A stretch of 51,774 bases of DNA from Bacteroidota bacterium. GTDB lineage: Bacteria > Bacteroidota > Bacteroidia > Flavobacteriales > Weeksellaceae. How positions within the stretch are numbered: position 1 is the stretch's first letter; every line of letters begins with the position of its first letter. The position numbers were made by a program, and so were the translations under genes. Below, one piece after another: positions 42,155 to 50,901 of this stretch. The notes beneath the pieces were generated by a model. It did no database searches, was not told where the DNA came from, and worked only from the letters and a program-made list of their open reading frames with translations. Location of the stretch: assembly GCA_023419095.1 (NCBI GenBank), contig JAEZYN010000109.1, positions 1 to 51,774 on the forward strand, given 5' to 3'.

Positions 42155-43888
42155 TCACTTTTTACTCGAGTTATTTTTTGAGGAAGCGCTGGCAGACATT
42201 TCGAGGTCAATACCGCTGCCAGCTTTTAATCTGTCATTAACCAAAACCGGCAGACGCCCGGATATTTTTGTTTTTCCCAAGAGCGACTCCGCGGCGGCGC
42301 GCAAAGATCCGTCGTTGTTTTCATAGGCCACCAAAACGGTTGAAACAGGGCTGATGTCCACATCTTTCAACGCATATGGCGATCCGAAAACCGTGAGTAT
42401 TAACTGATGATTTTCAGCGAGTTTTGCCAAAGTTTTTTTTGAGTCTGCCGAGATATTATATGGTTTATAGGCTGTGGAATTGTCTTTGTGAAACCCGACG
42501 ATTACTTTTGAATTTGCCGGGATTGAATTTATTTCAGAAGCTTTTTTTACGATCACAGTAGTATTTAGATTCAGATGCTCTGCAAACCTATTATATGGCG
42601 CTTCCTCCAGAGGCACGTAATAGTAGGTTTCGCTGCAATTTAGAGGCAGGAGTTTTTGGTCATTTTTAATCAATGTCAGCGCATTCGAATATAAATTCTG
42701 AACCAGAACACGATGAGACTCGTTATTCAGATCTGCGTTAATGTTCTCAGGATTTCGCGGCTCGTATTTATTAAGTTCTAAAAGATATTTGGTTAAAAGG
42801 ATTTTCTTTACACTTTCCTCAACTCTTTTCTGGGAAATTTCGCCTCTTTCAATAGCTTGTTGGATAAGTTTTTTGCCTTCTGCCACACCTTCCGAAAATA
42901 ACATTATATCATTGCCGGCTTTGAAAGCCAATGCATCAAGCTCACCCGGTTTGTAACGTTTTGCAACCGCGCCCATGTTCAGGGCATCCGTGATGATGAG
43001 GCCCTCATAGCCATATTTTTCTTTTAATAAACCTGTAATTATTTCTTTCGAGACTGAGGCCGGAACACCTTCTTTTTTCTCAAGTGCCGGAACATAAAGA
43101 TGTGCGACCATCACGCCTCCAATTCCTTTATCCATCAGCGATTTGAACGGTGCAAGTTCTACCTTCTGCAGTCGATCGAGATTGTGTGAAACGACTGGAA
43201 GATCATGATGCGAATCGGTATTCGTATCGCCATGACCCGGAAAATGCTTGATGGCGGCCAGTACGTTATTTTCCTGTAATCCGGCCGAATAAGCGCTGGC
43301 GGAACTTAATACATTTGAAACTTCGGAGCCAAAACTGCGGTTACCGATAATCGGATTATTTGGATTGGTGTTCACGTCAACCACGGGCGCGAAATTCCAG
43401 TTGATGCCCATCCGCTGGCAGTCTTCGGCTATCTTTGCAGCCATTTGTTTTATTAAATCCTTATCCTGAATCGCCCCGAGTGTCATGGCCCACGGGAATT
43501 TGTGCGCCGCGGCAATCCGCTGGAAGATTCCCCACTCTGCATCCATGCCGATCATAAGCGGAACTTTTGATTTTCGCTGAAATTCGTTCACCAAATTTAT
43601 TTCGCGCGCAGCATCGTCCTGCATCAAAATTAAGCCGCCAATCTGCTCATTTTCCACGATGTTCCGGACGTTCTGAATATAATCTTCGCCTTTATTGGTA
43701 TAAAGTGCCACAATAAACAGCTGGCCAAGCTTATCTTTCTGGCTCATCGAACTGTACATTTCTTCCACCCACTGATTTGCTTTTTTAAGGTCGGCGGAAC
43801 TTAAGTTTTTGGGCTGAAACTGGGCGTGGAGATTCAGGCTAAACACAAAAGCTAATAATAGACAAAAAGAAGCGCGGAAATGATTCAT
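42155..43888 (-). CDS. Glycoside hydrolase family 3, beta-N-acetylhexosaminidase-like
   Basis: A 577-residue secreted enzyme. The start at ATG 43888 was chosen because it begins a signal peptide (MNHFRASFCLLLAFVFSLNLHAQ) and lies 24 bp downstream of a promoter motif; the reading frame extends a further 258 bp upstream across that promoter, which is not credible. The GH3 N domain has KHFPGHGDTNTDSHHDLPVV, the NagZ-type loop with the catalytic Asp/His dyad, and the nucleophile region GLIITDALNMGA. A C-terminal GH3_C-like domain follows. The likely substrate is GlcNAc-containing glycan, such as peptidoglycan fragments, in the periplasm. Confidence 0.9.
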   Translation of the reverse strand: MNHFRASFCLLLAFVFSLNLHAQFQPKNLSSADLKKANQWVEEMYSSMSQKDKLGQLFIVALYTNKGEDYIQNVRNIVENEQIGGLILMQDDAAREINLVNEFQRKSKVPLMIGMDAEWGIFQRIAAAHKFPWAMTLGAIQDKDLIKQMAAKIAEDCQRMGINWNFAPVVDVNTNPNNPIIGNRSFGSEVSNVLSSASAYSAGLQENNVLAAIKHFPGHGDTNTDSHHDLPVVSHNLDRLQKVELAPFKSLMDKGIGGVMVAHLYVPALEKKEGVPASVSKEIITGLLKEKYGYEGLIITDALNMGAVAKRYKPGELDALAFKAGNDIMLFSEGVAEGKKLIQQAIERGEISQKRVEESVKKILLTKYLLELNKYEPRNPENINADLNNESHRVLVQNLYSNALTLIKNDQKLLPLNCSETYYYVPLEEAPYNRFAEHLNLNTTVIVKKASEINSIPANSKVIVGFHKDNSTAYKPYNISADSKKTLAKLAENHQLILTVFGSPYALKDVDISPVSTVLVAYENNDGSLRAAAESLLGKTKISGRLPVLVNDRLKAGSGIDLEMSASASSKNNSSKK

Positions 43889-43911
43889 TAAGATCTGAAA
43901 TAGGTAACACG

Positions 43912-43919
43912 CAAAATTA
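43912..43919 (-). promoter_or_regulatory. Predicted -7 element of the GH3-bshA unit
   Basis: Minus-strand TAATTTTG, an exact TAnnTTTG match, 23 bp upstream of the ATG at 43888; it decides the start choice of that gene. Confidence 0.6.
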
Positions 43920-44006
43920 CAATAATTATACTTTAAAAATCTCCGTTTTGTGGCATACAAATTGAGTTGAAACACGGCATAATTAATCCCTAAAATATTT
44001 ACTGAC

Positions 44007-44501
44007 ATGAAAAAGTTTTTTACGATAATGCTCCTTGCTGTTTTCGCATTTGTTGCTTTTAGCTGCGATGACAGAAACGATGACATAGATAATGACACGT
44101 ACGCAGTAATGACGGATCTTACAGGATCTTTCACCGCTGCCAACAATTACACATTGGAACAGGGTATAAATATCGCGTCAACTGATGTGGTGTTGGTTTA
44201 CCGAAACAGGAATTCCGGAAATGGCGGTACCACCGCGTGGCAGCTTATTCCAAAAACCGAATTCATAGGTGATGGCCGTGAACTGGATTACAATTTCCTT
44301 TTTGATTCTCAAAATGTCGAAATCTATACCGAAGCGAATTTCAATCAGGCTACGTTGGTAGGTGCTGAAGCCAACACATATTTAAACAATCAGCGCTTCA
44401 GAATTGTATTGGTACCGGCTTCACAGGCGAAAAATGCAAATGTTGACTATTCAGATTATGATGCGGTACTGCGCTATTATCAGATTGCAGACCGACCTTA
44501 A
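44007..44501 (+). CDS. Small lipoprotein of unknown function
   Basis: A 164-residue lipoprotein: signal sequence MKKFFTIMLLAVFAFVAFSC with lipidation at C20, then an Asp-rich linker (DDRNDDIDNDTYAV). The mature domain is beta-rich (IASTDVVLVYRNR, AWQLIPKTEF, ELDYNFLFDSQNVEIYTEANFN, RFRIVLVPAS) and ends in YDAVLRYYQI. I have seen similar small lipoproteins in Flavobacteriia but cannot name a function. It has a strong terminator and no operon partners. It is divergent from the GH3 gene. Confidence 0.8.
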   Translation: MKKFFTIMLLAVFAFVAFSCDDRNDDIDNDTYAVMTDLTGSFTAANNYTLEQGINIASTDVVLVYRNRNSGNGGTTAWQLIPKTEFIGDGRELDYNFLFDSQNVEIYTEANFNQATLVGAEANTYLNNQRFRIVLVPASQAKNANVDYSDYDAVLRYYQIADRP

Positions 44502-44527
44502 GTTTTTGACATCATTAATATACATTG

Positions 44528-44556
44528 AACCCACTTCTTTTAGTGGGTTTTTTTTA
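44528..44556 (+). terminator. Intrinsic terminator of the small lipoprotein gene
   Basis: AACCCACT (44528-44535) pairs perfectly with AGTGGGTT (44542-44549) around a six-base loop, followed by a long T run. Confidence 0.88.
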
Positions 44557-44683
44557 GTCCCATTCTTTCAATTTTGCTTTAGTAAAAAAGATCCAGAATG
44601 GCTACATAAATTAAATCATAAGGTTACCAAATTCCCTTTCCTAAAGTTTTTCGTATTTTTAAAGTTCAAAATATTTTAAAATT

Positions 44684-45391
44684 ATGAGTGTTCATATTGC
44701 TGCCCAAAAGGGCGACATCGCAAAAACAGTATTGCAGCCAGGCGACCCGCTGCGTGCAAAATATATTGCCGAAAACTTTATGGAAGACATCCGTTTGGTA
44801 AGCCAGACGCGCAATATTTTTTATTATACAGGTCTTTACAAAGGCCGTGAAGTGTCAGTAGGCGCAAGCGGAATGGGCGCGCCAAGTATTGGGATTTACT
44901 CTTACGAGCTGTATACAGAATATGAGGTGGACACGATCATTCGCATAGGGACTTGCGGTGCCTACACACCCGAGCTTAAAGTTTACGATGTCTTAAATGT
45001 GGAGAATGCAGCCAGTGAATCAACATATGCAAAGTACTCGTGGGGAATCGAAGATGAAATTCTGTCGCATCAGGGTAATGTTTTCTCGGTTATCAATGAC
45101 ACAGCCCGAAACCTTTCGCTCAACCTTAAGACAACCAACATCCACACCAGTGATATTTTCTACCGCAAAGATCCGGGAATACCCACGATGGCTTCAAAAC
45201 ACAACTGCACCGCGGTAGAAATGGAGGCTTTTGCATTGTTTGCTAATGCTAAATATTTAAATAAAAACGCCGCAACTTTGCTTACGGTTTCAGATATCAT
45301 TCCGACGGGTGAATTTATTTCTGCCGACAAACGTGAAAAAGCACTCACGCCGATGATAGAGCTGGCGCTCGAAACCGCGATAAGTCTTTAG
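44684..45391 (+). CDS. deoD: Purine-nucleoside phosphorylase (DeoD type)
   Basis: Trimer- or hexamer-forming enzyme of 235 residues that splits purine nucleosides with phosphate for salvage. It matches the DeoD pattern throughout: MSVHIAAQKGDIAKTVLQPGDPLRAKYIAE, GASGMGAPSIGIYSYEL, IRIGTCGAY, HNCTAVEMEAFALF with the substrate-binding Glu, and the catalytic Asp in LTVSDIIPTGE. No exact promoter motif was found; TATTTTTA at 44654-44661 is one mismatch away. It converges with ribA across a shared terminator. Confidence 0.95.
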   Translation: MSVHIAAQKGDIAKTVLQPGDPLRAKYIAENFMEDIRLVSQTRNIFYYTGLYKGREVSVGASGMGAPSIGIYSYELYTEYEVDTIIRIGTCGAYTPELKVYDVLNVENAASESTYAKYSWGIEDEILSHQGNVFSVINDTARNLSLNLKTTNIHTSDIFYRKDPGIPTMASKHNCTAVEMEAFALFANAKYLNKNAATLLTVSDIIPTGEFISADKREKALTPMIELALETAISL

Positions 45392-45410
45392 TAATCATTT
45401 ACATAAAAAA

Positions 45411-45440
45411 TAACGCTTTGAAAATTTTCAAAGCGTTACG
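45411..45440. terminator. Bidirectional terminator overlapping the ribA stop codon
   Basis: A perfect 28-bp palindrome: TAACGCTTTGAAAA (45411-45424) is the exact inverse of TTTTCAAAGCGTTA (45425-45438). The right arm contains the last codons and the TGA stop of ribA (45428-45430). T-rich sequence follows on the plus strand (deoD side) and the minus side reads into TTTTTTATG. Confidence 0.85.
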
Positions 45441-46042
45441 TTTTTTATATCGTCGTCATCTTCCAGAAAATGGCCGAAATAGTCTTTTTTTACCTTTAAA
45501 TAATCTTTGCTTTCAAGCGTGGAATTCATCTGCAACGGAATTCGCTTATTGAGCCTGATATTGCTGTTCTCAACTATTTTTACTTTCTCAGGATTGTTCG
45601 TGAGCAGATTGATCTCTGTCACGTTCAAAAGATTTAAAATCTCAATCGCCGCTGAAAAATTCCGGTCGTCTGCTGGTAAACCGAGTTCAAGATTGGCCTG
45701 CACCGTATCAAAACCTTTTTCCTGCAGCGAATAGGCTTTTAACTTGTTGATAATGCCGATATTGCGGCCTTCCTGACGCAGGTATATAATGATGCCGCCA
45801 TGTTCGTGAATGTATTTCATCGCCGCATCAAGTTGCTGCCCACATTCGCATTTTTTGGAATGAAACACCTCGCCCGTGATACATTCGGAATGAAAACGGA
45901 CATTTACTGCTTTTGTAAAGTCGGTGTTCTCAGCCACGATCGCCATATGCGGCATCCAGTCTGTTGCGGTTTCAGAAAGTGCAATCATGCGAAAATTACC
46001 ATACTCGGTAGGTACATTGGCTTGCGCCTGAATAGTGAGCAT
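45428..46042 (-). CDS. ribA: GTP cyclohydrolase II
   Basis: Opens the imidazole ring of GTP in the first step of riboflavin synthesis. The 204-residue stand-alone form (not fused to RibB) has the zinc site in GEVFHSKKCECGQQLDAAM, the catalytic YLRQEGRNIGIINKL, and NLELGLPADDRNF. The last codons lie inside a terminator palindrome. A promoter motif (46065-46072) lies inside the 3' end of the upstream lipoprotein gene, so ribA can be transcribed on its own. No FMN riboswitch was seen. Confidence 0.95.
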   Translation of the reverse strand: MLTIQAQANVPTEYGNFRMIALSETATDWMPHMAIVAENTDFTKAVNVRFHSECITGEVFHSKKCECGQQLDAAMKYIHEHGGIIIYLRQEGRNIGIINKLKAYSLQEKGFDTVQANLELGLPADDRNFSAAIEILNLLNVTEINLLTNNPEKVKIVENSNIRLNKRIPLQMNSTLESKDYLKVKKDYFGHFLEDDDDIKNVTL

Positions 46043-46058
46043 CGGAAAATTGAATTAT

Positions 46059-46511
46059 TTAAGGCAAAGATAGTGAATCCTTCGGCAGATTGCTCTGAAG
46101 GTTGTTCATGTTGATTTTTATCCGTACAAGATACCGGTTCAGCACTTCATCTTCATCCTGGTTTAGGAATTTGCGCAGCTTTTGAAGCTTTTTGTAAGAG
46201 CGTTCGAAACGGGAATAAGATCTCTCCATTTCAACCTGATTATAGCCTTTCATGGCATCAACATAATTACGCAGATGAGATTTTAAGGCCTTTACTTCCA
46301 GATTAACACCATCATTCCGGAACTTGGGGAAAGAGGCGATGAGGTTTGTAATTTCTGAGGAATAGACTACGAGATTTTTCCGGCCTTCCAAAGGTACGTA
46401 AGTGCCATTGTCACCAAACAGGGTATCGCCCGTGGGCGAAAGATTAATTTTTTCAGTCGAACACGATATGATAAAGAATAATAAAAAGTAGTAACATTTA
46501 GGCTTCGCCAT
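46059..46511 (-). CDS. Hypothetical lipoprotein, 150 aa
   Basis: A 150-residue putative lipoprotein with signal sequence CYYFLLFFIISC (Cys 17) and no recognised domain. The mature part is largely helical, with a basic coiled-coil-like stretch (VEMERSYSRFERSYKKLQKLRKFL) that may bind a partner or the cell wall. Its first 14 bases overlap the end of the DUF4254 gene in another frame, which supports tight coupling. In related genomes an unnamed protein often sits between DUF4254 and ribA, as far as I recall. Confidence 0.7.
   Translation of the reverse strand: MAKPKCYYFLLFFIISCSTEKINLSPTGDTLFGDNGTYVPLEGRKNLVVYSSEITNLIASFPKFRNDGVNLEVKALKSHLRNYVDAMKGYNQVEMERSYSRFERSYKKLQKLRKFLNQDEDEVLNRYLVRIKINMNNLQSNLPKDSLSLP
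46065..46072 (-). promoter_or_regulatory. Predicted -7 element of ribA
   Basis: Minus-strand TATCTTTG, an exact TAnnTTTG match, 23 bp upstream of the ribA ATG and inside the end of the preceding gene. Confidence 0.55.
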
Positions 46512-47118
46512 TTTTTATTCTTTGATATAGAACCGGATTCAGATTTTCGTCATTATACATCTTCATCTGTTTATAAACCCTCATCTTCACCTGGCCGTTC
46601 TCGATATCAAATAGCAACCGGTCGATTGCCTCGGAAAGGTCTTTTTTCTGCGCAAGCAGTACAGTAAGTTTATCCGAGCATTTTGTGCGGTGTCTGTCAT
46701 CTGCTGAAGTTCGGTTTGCTTCCAAAGACATGTGATAAACTTTTAGTGCTAAGATGGACAGTCGGTCTACCGCCCAAGCCGGGGTCTCAGTGTTGATTCT
46801 CGCATCTGCAGCCGCAACGGTGTTACGGTATTTTTCATAAAACCAACTATCTATATATTCCACCAAATCTGTCCGTTGTTGATTTGAGGAATCAATTCTT
46901 CTTTTAAGTTCCAGTGCTGTAACAGGATTTATTTTTTCGTCGCGGATGATGTCCTCGAGATGCCACTGCACGGTGTCAATCCAGTTTTTCGTATACAAAA
47001 GCCATTCCAAACTCCCATTATCAAAAGGATTCTTAGCGGCTGCATTTACATCATCAGTAAGGTGATAATCTGCAATTGACTGATTAAAAATGGTCCACGC
47101 GTGGTCCGAGAAACCCAT
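46498..47118 (-). CDS. DUF4254 family protein
   Basis: A 206-residue soluble, mainly helical protein of the DUF4254 family. Visible conserved parts are NGSLEWLLYTKNWIDTVQWHLEDIIRD, ELKRRIDSSNQQRTDLVEYIDSW and AWAVDRLSILALKVYHM. The family is found mainly in Bacteroidota, often next to glycosyltransferase or tat genes; the function is unknown. It lies 10 bp downstream of tatA and overlaps the lipoprotein gene by 14 bp. Confidence 0.88.
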   Translation of the reverse strand: MGFSDHAWTIFNQSIADYHLTDDVNAAAKNPFDNGSLEWLLYTKNWIDTVQWHLEDIIRDEKINPVTALELKRRIDSSNQQRTDLVEYIDSWFYEKYRNTVAAADARINTETPAWAVDRLSILALKVYHMSLEANRTSADDRHRTKCSDKLTVLLAQKKDLSEAIDRLLFDIENGQVKMRVYKQMKMYNDENLNPVLYQRIKNGEA

Positions 47119-47128
47119 AATAAATTAC

Positions 47129-47332
47129 TTAGATCGTGGGAGTAGAATTGCTCTTTGGTTCTTCGGGAGATTTCTTATCATCTTCCTTCACTGCATCTTT
47201 AAATTCTTTGATGCCGGAGCCCAGGCCACGCATCATTTCCGGAATTTTTCTGCCGCCGAAAAGTACAAGCAAAACGATTGCTACAATAAGCAAATGCTGC
47301 CAGGAAAGGGCTAATATGGTAAGTGTTTCCAT
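47129..47332 (-). CDS. tatA: Sec-independent protein translocase subunit TatA
   Basis: A 67-residue protein with an N-terminal membrane helix (LLIVAIVLLVLFG), the FGGRKIPEMMRGLG hinge, an amphipathic helix (GSGIKEFKDAVKEDD) and an acidic/polar tail. TatA forms the pore used to export folded proteins with twin-arginine signals. TatC is not in the window. A promoter motif is 20 bp upstream. Confidence 0.95.
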   Translation of the reverse strand: METLTILALSWQHLLIVAIVLLVLFGGRKIPEMMRGLGSGIKEFKDAVKEDDKKSPEEPKSNSTPTI

Positions 47333-47352
47333 TACTTTCTATAAATTTTTTA

Positions 47353-47360
47353 CAAAGTTA
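47353..47360 (-). promoter_or_regulatory. Predicted -7 element of tatA-DUF4254
   Basis: Minus-strand TAACTTTG, an exact TAnnTTTG match, 20 bp upstream of the tatA ATG. Confidence 0.6.
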
Positions 47361-47370
47361 ATTATAATTT

Positions 47371-48954
47371 TTAATTCACCCAGCCGAGCGGGTCCACCGG
47401 GTTCGTACCGTTCCAGATTTGGAAATCAAGCGTATAGGTTCCATCGAAATCCGCGCCTACAGTCCCTATTGACGTTCCTGCCGAAACCTGCTGGTTGGCT
47501 GAAACCATTGCGCTGGCGAGATTCGCATAAATCGTGAAATAATCGCCATGTTTTACGAAGACCATTTTCGATCCGTCGCCGGACGCTACCACGCGGGAAA
47601 CGGTGCCGGGCGCAACGCATTTCGCTACGGTACCTTTCGCCACCGCGATTTTTATTCCGTTGTTTTCTTCAATAATATTTTTGAAGACAGGATGCGGCTG
47701 ACGCCCAAAACGGTGGGTGATCGTTCCATACGCCGGCATTCCCATTTTTCCACGGTTCGCTGCGAAATTATTACCAACAGCGCTGCTCACGCCATAGTTT
47801 GTCATTGCACGCGTCTCAGCTGCCTTTTTCTGTTCTTCGTTCTTTTTGGCAAGTGAGGCTTCTGCAGCACGGGCATCCGCGGCCTTGTCAGCTGCGGCTT
47901 TCGCGTTAGCTGCGGCTACGGCAGCATCGCGGGCAGCTGCAATACGTCTTGCCTCAGCACGTTCGGCGTCAGCTGCTTTTTTCGCATCGTCTGCTTTCTT
48001 CAGTTCTGCAGCGGCAGCAATTTTAGATCTTTCTTCCTCTTCGGCTGCTTTTTTATCCGCAATATCTTTGAGTCTTTTTGCCTCTTCGTCGGCGCGTTTT
48101 TTCTCTAAGGCAAGTGCCTCAAGACGAGCTTTGTTCTCCGCTTCAATGCGCGCTTTTTCGCGGTCAGCAGCGATCTTTGCCTGGCGTATTTTTTCGGCTT
48201 CCGCTTTTTTACGCTCTTCTTCTTTTGCCTTGGCAATGCGGATTTCTTCAGCGATTATGGAGCGAATCTGCCCTTCAAGTTTCTTGGATTCGGTTTGTTT
48301 TTGACGAAGCTCAGCGGTGAGTTGCGCTTCATTTTTCTTAAATTCTTCAAGCAGTTTTTCCTTTTGTTTTCTTTCAACGGCAATCGTCTGCAGTTCTTTC
48401 TGCTGGTTGCTGAGAAGCGTCTCCTTATCTTTTACCGACCGTTGTTTCGCTTCCACATTAGCGAGAAGTTTCCTGGCGGCATCAGAAATTTCTGCTGCTT
48501 TCTTATCCTGATAATCAGAATAATCTTTAAGGTACTGAATGCGGCGAAGGGCTTCGCCAAGATTTTTAGAAGATAAAATGAAGGTAACTTTGTTCTGTAC
48601 GCCTTTGTTTTTATAGGCCTTCACCAAAACTTCTGCATAGTTTTTTCTTAAAACGGCAAGTTCACGGTTTTGACGGTTGATTTCGAGCTGACGCAGATAG
48701 ATATCGTCTTCGATCAGCCTTTTTTCTTTTTGAGTATTGGTATAAACTTTTTCGCGAAGCTGAATTTTTTTCTGAACATCATTGAGATAAGCCACCGAAA
48801 GTTTCGACTGTTGCTGGGTTTTGGCCAGGTTTGAGTTTATCGCTGCAATTTGTTTTTTCAGTTCTGCATTCTGCTTTTGTAATTGTTCCTTTTTCTGCGA
48901 AAATAAAGTTCCAAACAAAAAAATTCCTATAAAAAAGCTTATTTTCCTTATCAT
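47371..48954 (-). CDS. EnvC-like murein hydrolase activator with degenerate LytM domain
   Basis: A 527-residue secreted protein. After the signal peptide (FGTLFSQ) comes a coiled coil (about residues 20-260), then a very Ala/Lys/Glu-rich helix (about 260-385), then an M23/LytM-fold domain (about 400-527). The LytM zinc ligands are changed: NNGIKI replaces the H-x-G-x-D stretch and LDFQIW replaces the L-H-F-E-I motif. It is thus probably not a peptidase but, like E. coli EnvC, an activator of amidases that split septal peptidoglycan. Its start overlaps the DUF4292 stop (ATGA). Confidence 0.88.
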   Translation of the reverse strand: MIRKISFFIGIFLFGTLFSQKKEQLQKQNAELKKQIAAINSNLAKTQQQSKLSVAYLNDVQKKIQLREKVYTNTQKEKRLIEDDIYLRQLEINRQNRELAVLRKNYAEVLVKAYKNKGVQNKVTFILSSKNLGEALRRIQYLKDYSDYQDKKAAEISDAARKLLANVEAKQRSVKDKETLLSNQQKELQTIAVERKQKEKLLEEFKKNEAQLTAELRQKQTESKKLEGQIRSIIAEEIRIAKAKEEERKKAEAEKIRQAKIAADREKARIEAENKARLEALALEKKRADEEAKRLKDIADKKAAEEEERSKIAAAAELKKADDAKKAADAERAEARRIAAARDAAVAAANAKAAADKAADARAAEASLAKKNEEQKKAAETRAMTNYGVSSAVGNNFAANRGKMGMPAYGTITHRFGRQPHPVFKNIIEENNGIKIAVAKGTVAKCVAPGTVSRVVASGDGSKMVFVKHGDYFTIYANLASAMVSANQQVSAGTSIGTVGADFDGTYTLDFQIWNGTNPVDPLGWVN

Positions 48955-49739
48955 CTGATCTCTGTTTTCGTATAGTTAGCGGGTACCGAATACGGCGTCG
49001 CCATTTTGGAGCCTTCAAATTTCGTATTTTCAAGCGCAATCTGGCTTGTTTTCTGGCCCTTTATATTTATTTTAACGTTTTTTGGCAGTCGCATATTATT
49101 AAACGTCACCCAATTCGTGTACGAAACTTCAAGTCGGTCTGATGATTTTACATCAGTCAATGTCACATTCATCAGGTCGAAAGTGGGTGAATATTGCAAT
49201 GCCACCGCGTAGTCTGATTGATTTCCATTGCTGCCGAAGCGGATGTTTTTTGTAGAATTTAGTCTGTAACCCGTCGAAGACTGACTGAAACTGAAATCTT
49301 TCTCCTGAACCGGAATAAATGTACGTCCCAGCAATAGATTCTGCAGTGCGGCAAAGTCGATGAAATCTACATTGAGCATCTTATTCAGGTACGAAAAGTC
49401 AGATTCGATGTAAGTTTTGTTCCATTTTTCATAACCCTGAATTCCGTTTGGTGTTGCGATTCCGCGGCCCACGTTCAGGAACACGGCAATCATATTCATC
49501 CAAACTTTTTGGCCATCTTCAATGTAGATAGTCGCATCAAGTGTTGGGATGAAAGCACCGGTTTCTACATCAACCCGCGAGCTGATTTTAACCTGGCTGA
49601 AATCGGGTTTCTTCGAGATTTCCCTGAAAAAAGCTGTGTTTGCGACCGGTGCAGCTGCCGGACTTTCGGGCTTTGTAGTCGCCGTTTTGCAGGAACTTAA
49701 TGCAAATGAAATCAGGATTAGGACAATATATTTATTCAT
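48951..49739 (-). CDS. DUF4292 lipoprotein
   Basis: A 262-residue lipoprotein. ATG 49739 was chosen because it starts the signal sequence MNKYIVLILISFALSSC; the frame runs further upstream without a signal. The mature part is a beta-rich, LolA-like fold by pattern (FSQVKISSRVDVETG, LDATIYIEDGQKVWMNMIAV, YLNKMLNVDFIDFAALQNLLLGRTFIP), typical of DUF4292. This could suggest lipid or lipoprotein handling in the periplasm, but no function is proven. It is coupled to the EnvC-like gene by a four-base overlap. Confidence 0.88.
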   Translation of the reverse strand: MNKYIVLILISFALSSCKTATTKPESPAAAPVANTAFFREISKKPDFSQVKISSRVDVETGAFIPTLDATIYIEDGQKVWMNMIAVFLNVGRGIATPNGIQGYEKWNKTYIESDFSYLNKMLNVDFIDFAALQNLLLGRTFIPVQEKDFSFSQSSTGYRLNSTKNIRFGSNGNQSDYAVALQYSPTFDLMNVTLTDVKSSDRLEVSYTNWVTFNNMRLPKNVKINIKGQKTSQIALENTKFEGSKMATPYSVPANYTKTEIR

Positions 49740-49836
49740 AACTAATATTTTTTGGTGTCTTGAATTTTTAATAACGGCAAACGTTGCTGAATGTTTTACC
49801 GCACACTTTAAGCCAAAAAACAGTTTCAGCCAAAAC

Positions 49837-50856
49837 TTAGCTCTTCGAAAGGAAGTCGAGCACTGAATAATCACCGAGCGAAATCTCTCGCGCCACGCCG
49901 AAGTACTGCGCCGAATTTCCGATCATTGAATTGCTCAGATTACCGTGGTCGATTAGCGTATTTTCCTGAATAAGTGAATGGTCGATGTTTGAATTAATGA
50001 TTTTTGTGTTGTTGCCAATAGACACGCACGGTCCGATTTTCGAGTTTGAAATCTCTACATTTTCACCGATAAAACACGGCGGAATAATAAGGCAGTTCAC
50101 TATTTTGGCAGAAGCTGGATATTTCGCCACGTTTTCCTTTTCGTACTCGAGTACTTTGCCGTTTGTCTCCACGGTTGCGTTTTTGTTGCCGCAATCCATC
50201 CAGTCGTCCACTTTTCCGAGCGAGAATTTTGCGCCTTTTTGTCTGAGGTTTTCAAGTGCTGTAGTAAGTTGATATTCGCCACCCTGCTTGATGTCGTTGC
50301 TCATGATGAAATTGATTTCATCCATCAGTTTTTCAGCAGAATTAAAATAATAAATCCCGATAATCGCGAGGTCAGAAACATAGGTCTGAGGCTTTTCCAC
50401 AAAATCGGTGATGAAACCGTAATCATCGAGTTTTACGACACCAAAAGCAGAGGGATCTTCGACTTTTTTCACCCAGATGACACCATCAGAATTTTTATCC
50501 AGCGCAAAATCCGCTTTGAACAAAGTATCCGCAAAAGCCACCACCACATCGCCCTGCATCGAGGCTTCCGCACATTTTATAGCGTGCGCTGTTCCTAGCG
50601 GTTCATCCTGAGTGTAGACGCTGCCTTTGGCGCCAAGCGATTCGGCAATTCCGATTAGCGAGGCTTCTACTTCCGGCCCGAAATCGCCGATAATGAAAGC
50701 AATTTCCTCGATTTTTTCACCTGCAACTTTCGCGATATCTTCCACCAGGCGCTGTACGATGGGTTTTCCGGCAATCGGGATTAATGGTTTCGGAACGGTG
50801 AGTGTATGAGGTCTTAGTCTGGAGCCGCGGCCCGCCATCGGAACGATTATTTTCAT
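49837..50856 (-). CDS. Sugar-phosphate nucleotidyltransferase (RmlA-like) with left-handed beta-helix end
   Basis: A 339-residue cytoplasmic enzyme. ATG 50856 starts MKIIVPMAGRGSRLRPHTLTVPKPLIPI, the nucleotide-binding signature; a 24-bp upstream extension is less likely. Further motifs: DEPLGTAHAIKCAE, FADTLF with the metal Asp, and FVEKPQTYVSDLAIIGIYYF. The C-terminal 90 residues have hexapeptide-like repeats (IGENVEISNSKIGPCVSIGNNTKIINSNI), as in bifunctional glucose-1-phosphate thymidylyl- or uridylyltransferases. It makes an NDP-sugar for surface glycans; which one cannot be decided. It lies between dut and the DUF4292 gene. Confidence 0.88.
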   Translation of the reverse strand: MKIIVPMAGRGSRLRPHTLTVPKPLIPIAGKPIVQRLVEDIAKVAGEKIEEIAFIIGDFGPEVEASLIGIAESLGAKGSVYTQDEPLGTAHAIKCAEASMQGDVVVAFADTLFKADFALDKNSDGVIWVKKVEDPSAFGVVKLDDYGFITDFVEKPQTYVSDLAIIGIYYFNSAEKLMDEINFIMSNDIKQGGEYQLTTALENLRQKGAKFSLGKVDDWMDCGNKNATVETNGKVLEYEKENVAKYPASAKIVNCLIIPPCFIGENVEISNSKIGPCVSIGNNTKIINSNIDHSLIQENTLIDHGNLSNSMIGNSAQYFGVAREISLGDYSVLDFLSKS

Positions 50857-50901
50857 ATTTGTCTGAATTTTATTTAGCACGCTGTTGCGTGATTTATAGT
50901 T

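Noticed and set aside
43889..44146. 86-codon N-terminal extension of the GH3 gene
   Set aside because: It would place the signal peptide internally and runs across a promoter motif and the divergent lipoprotein gene.
46043..46064. Possible FMN riboswitch before ribA
   Set aside because: The leader is only about 20 nt and lies against the preceding gene, far too short for an FMN aptamer.
50878..50891. Hairpin CACGC TGTT GCGTG between dut and the nucleotidyltransferase gene
   Set aside because: Five pairs without a T tract inside an apparent operon; likely chance or a minor RNA structure.
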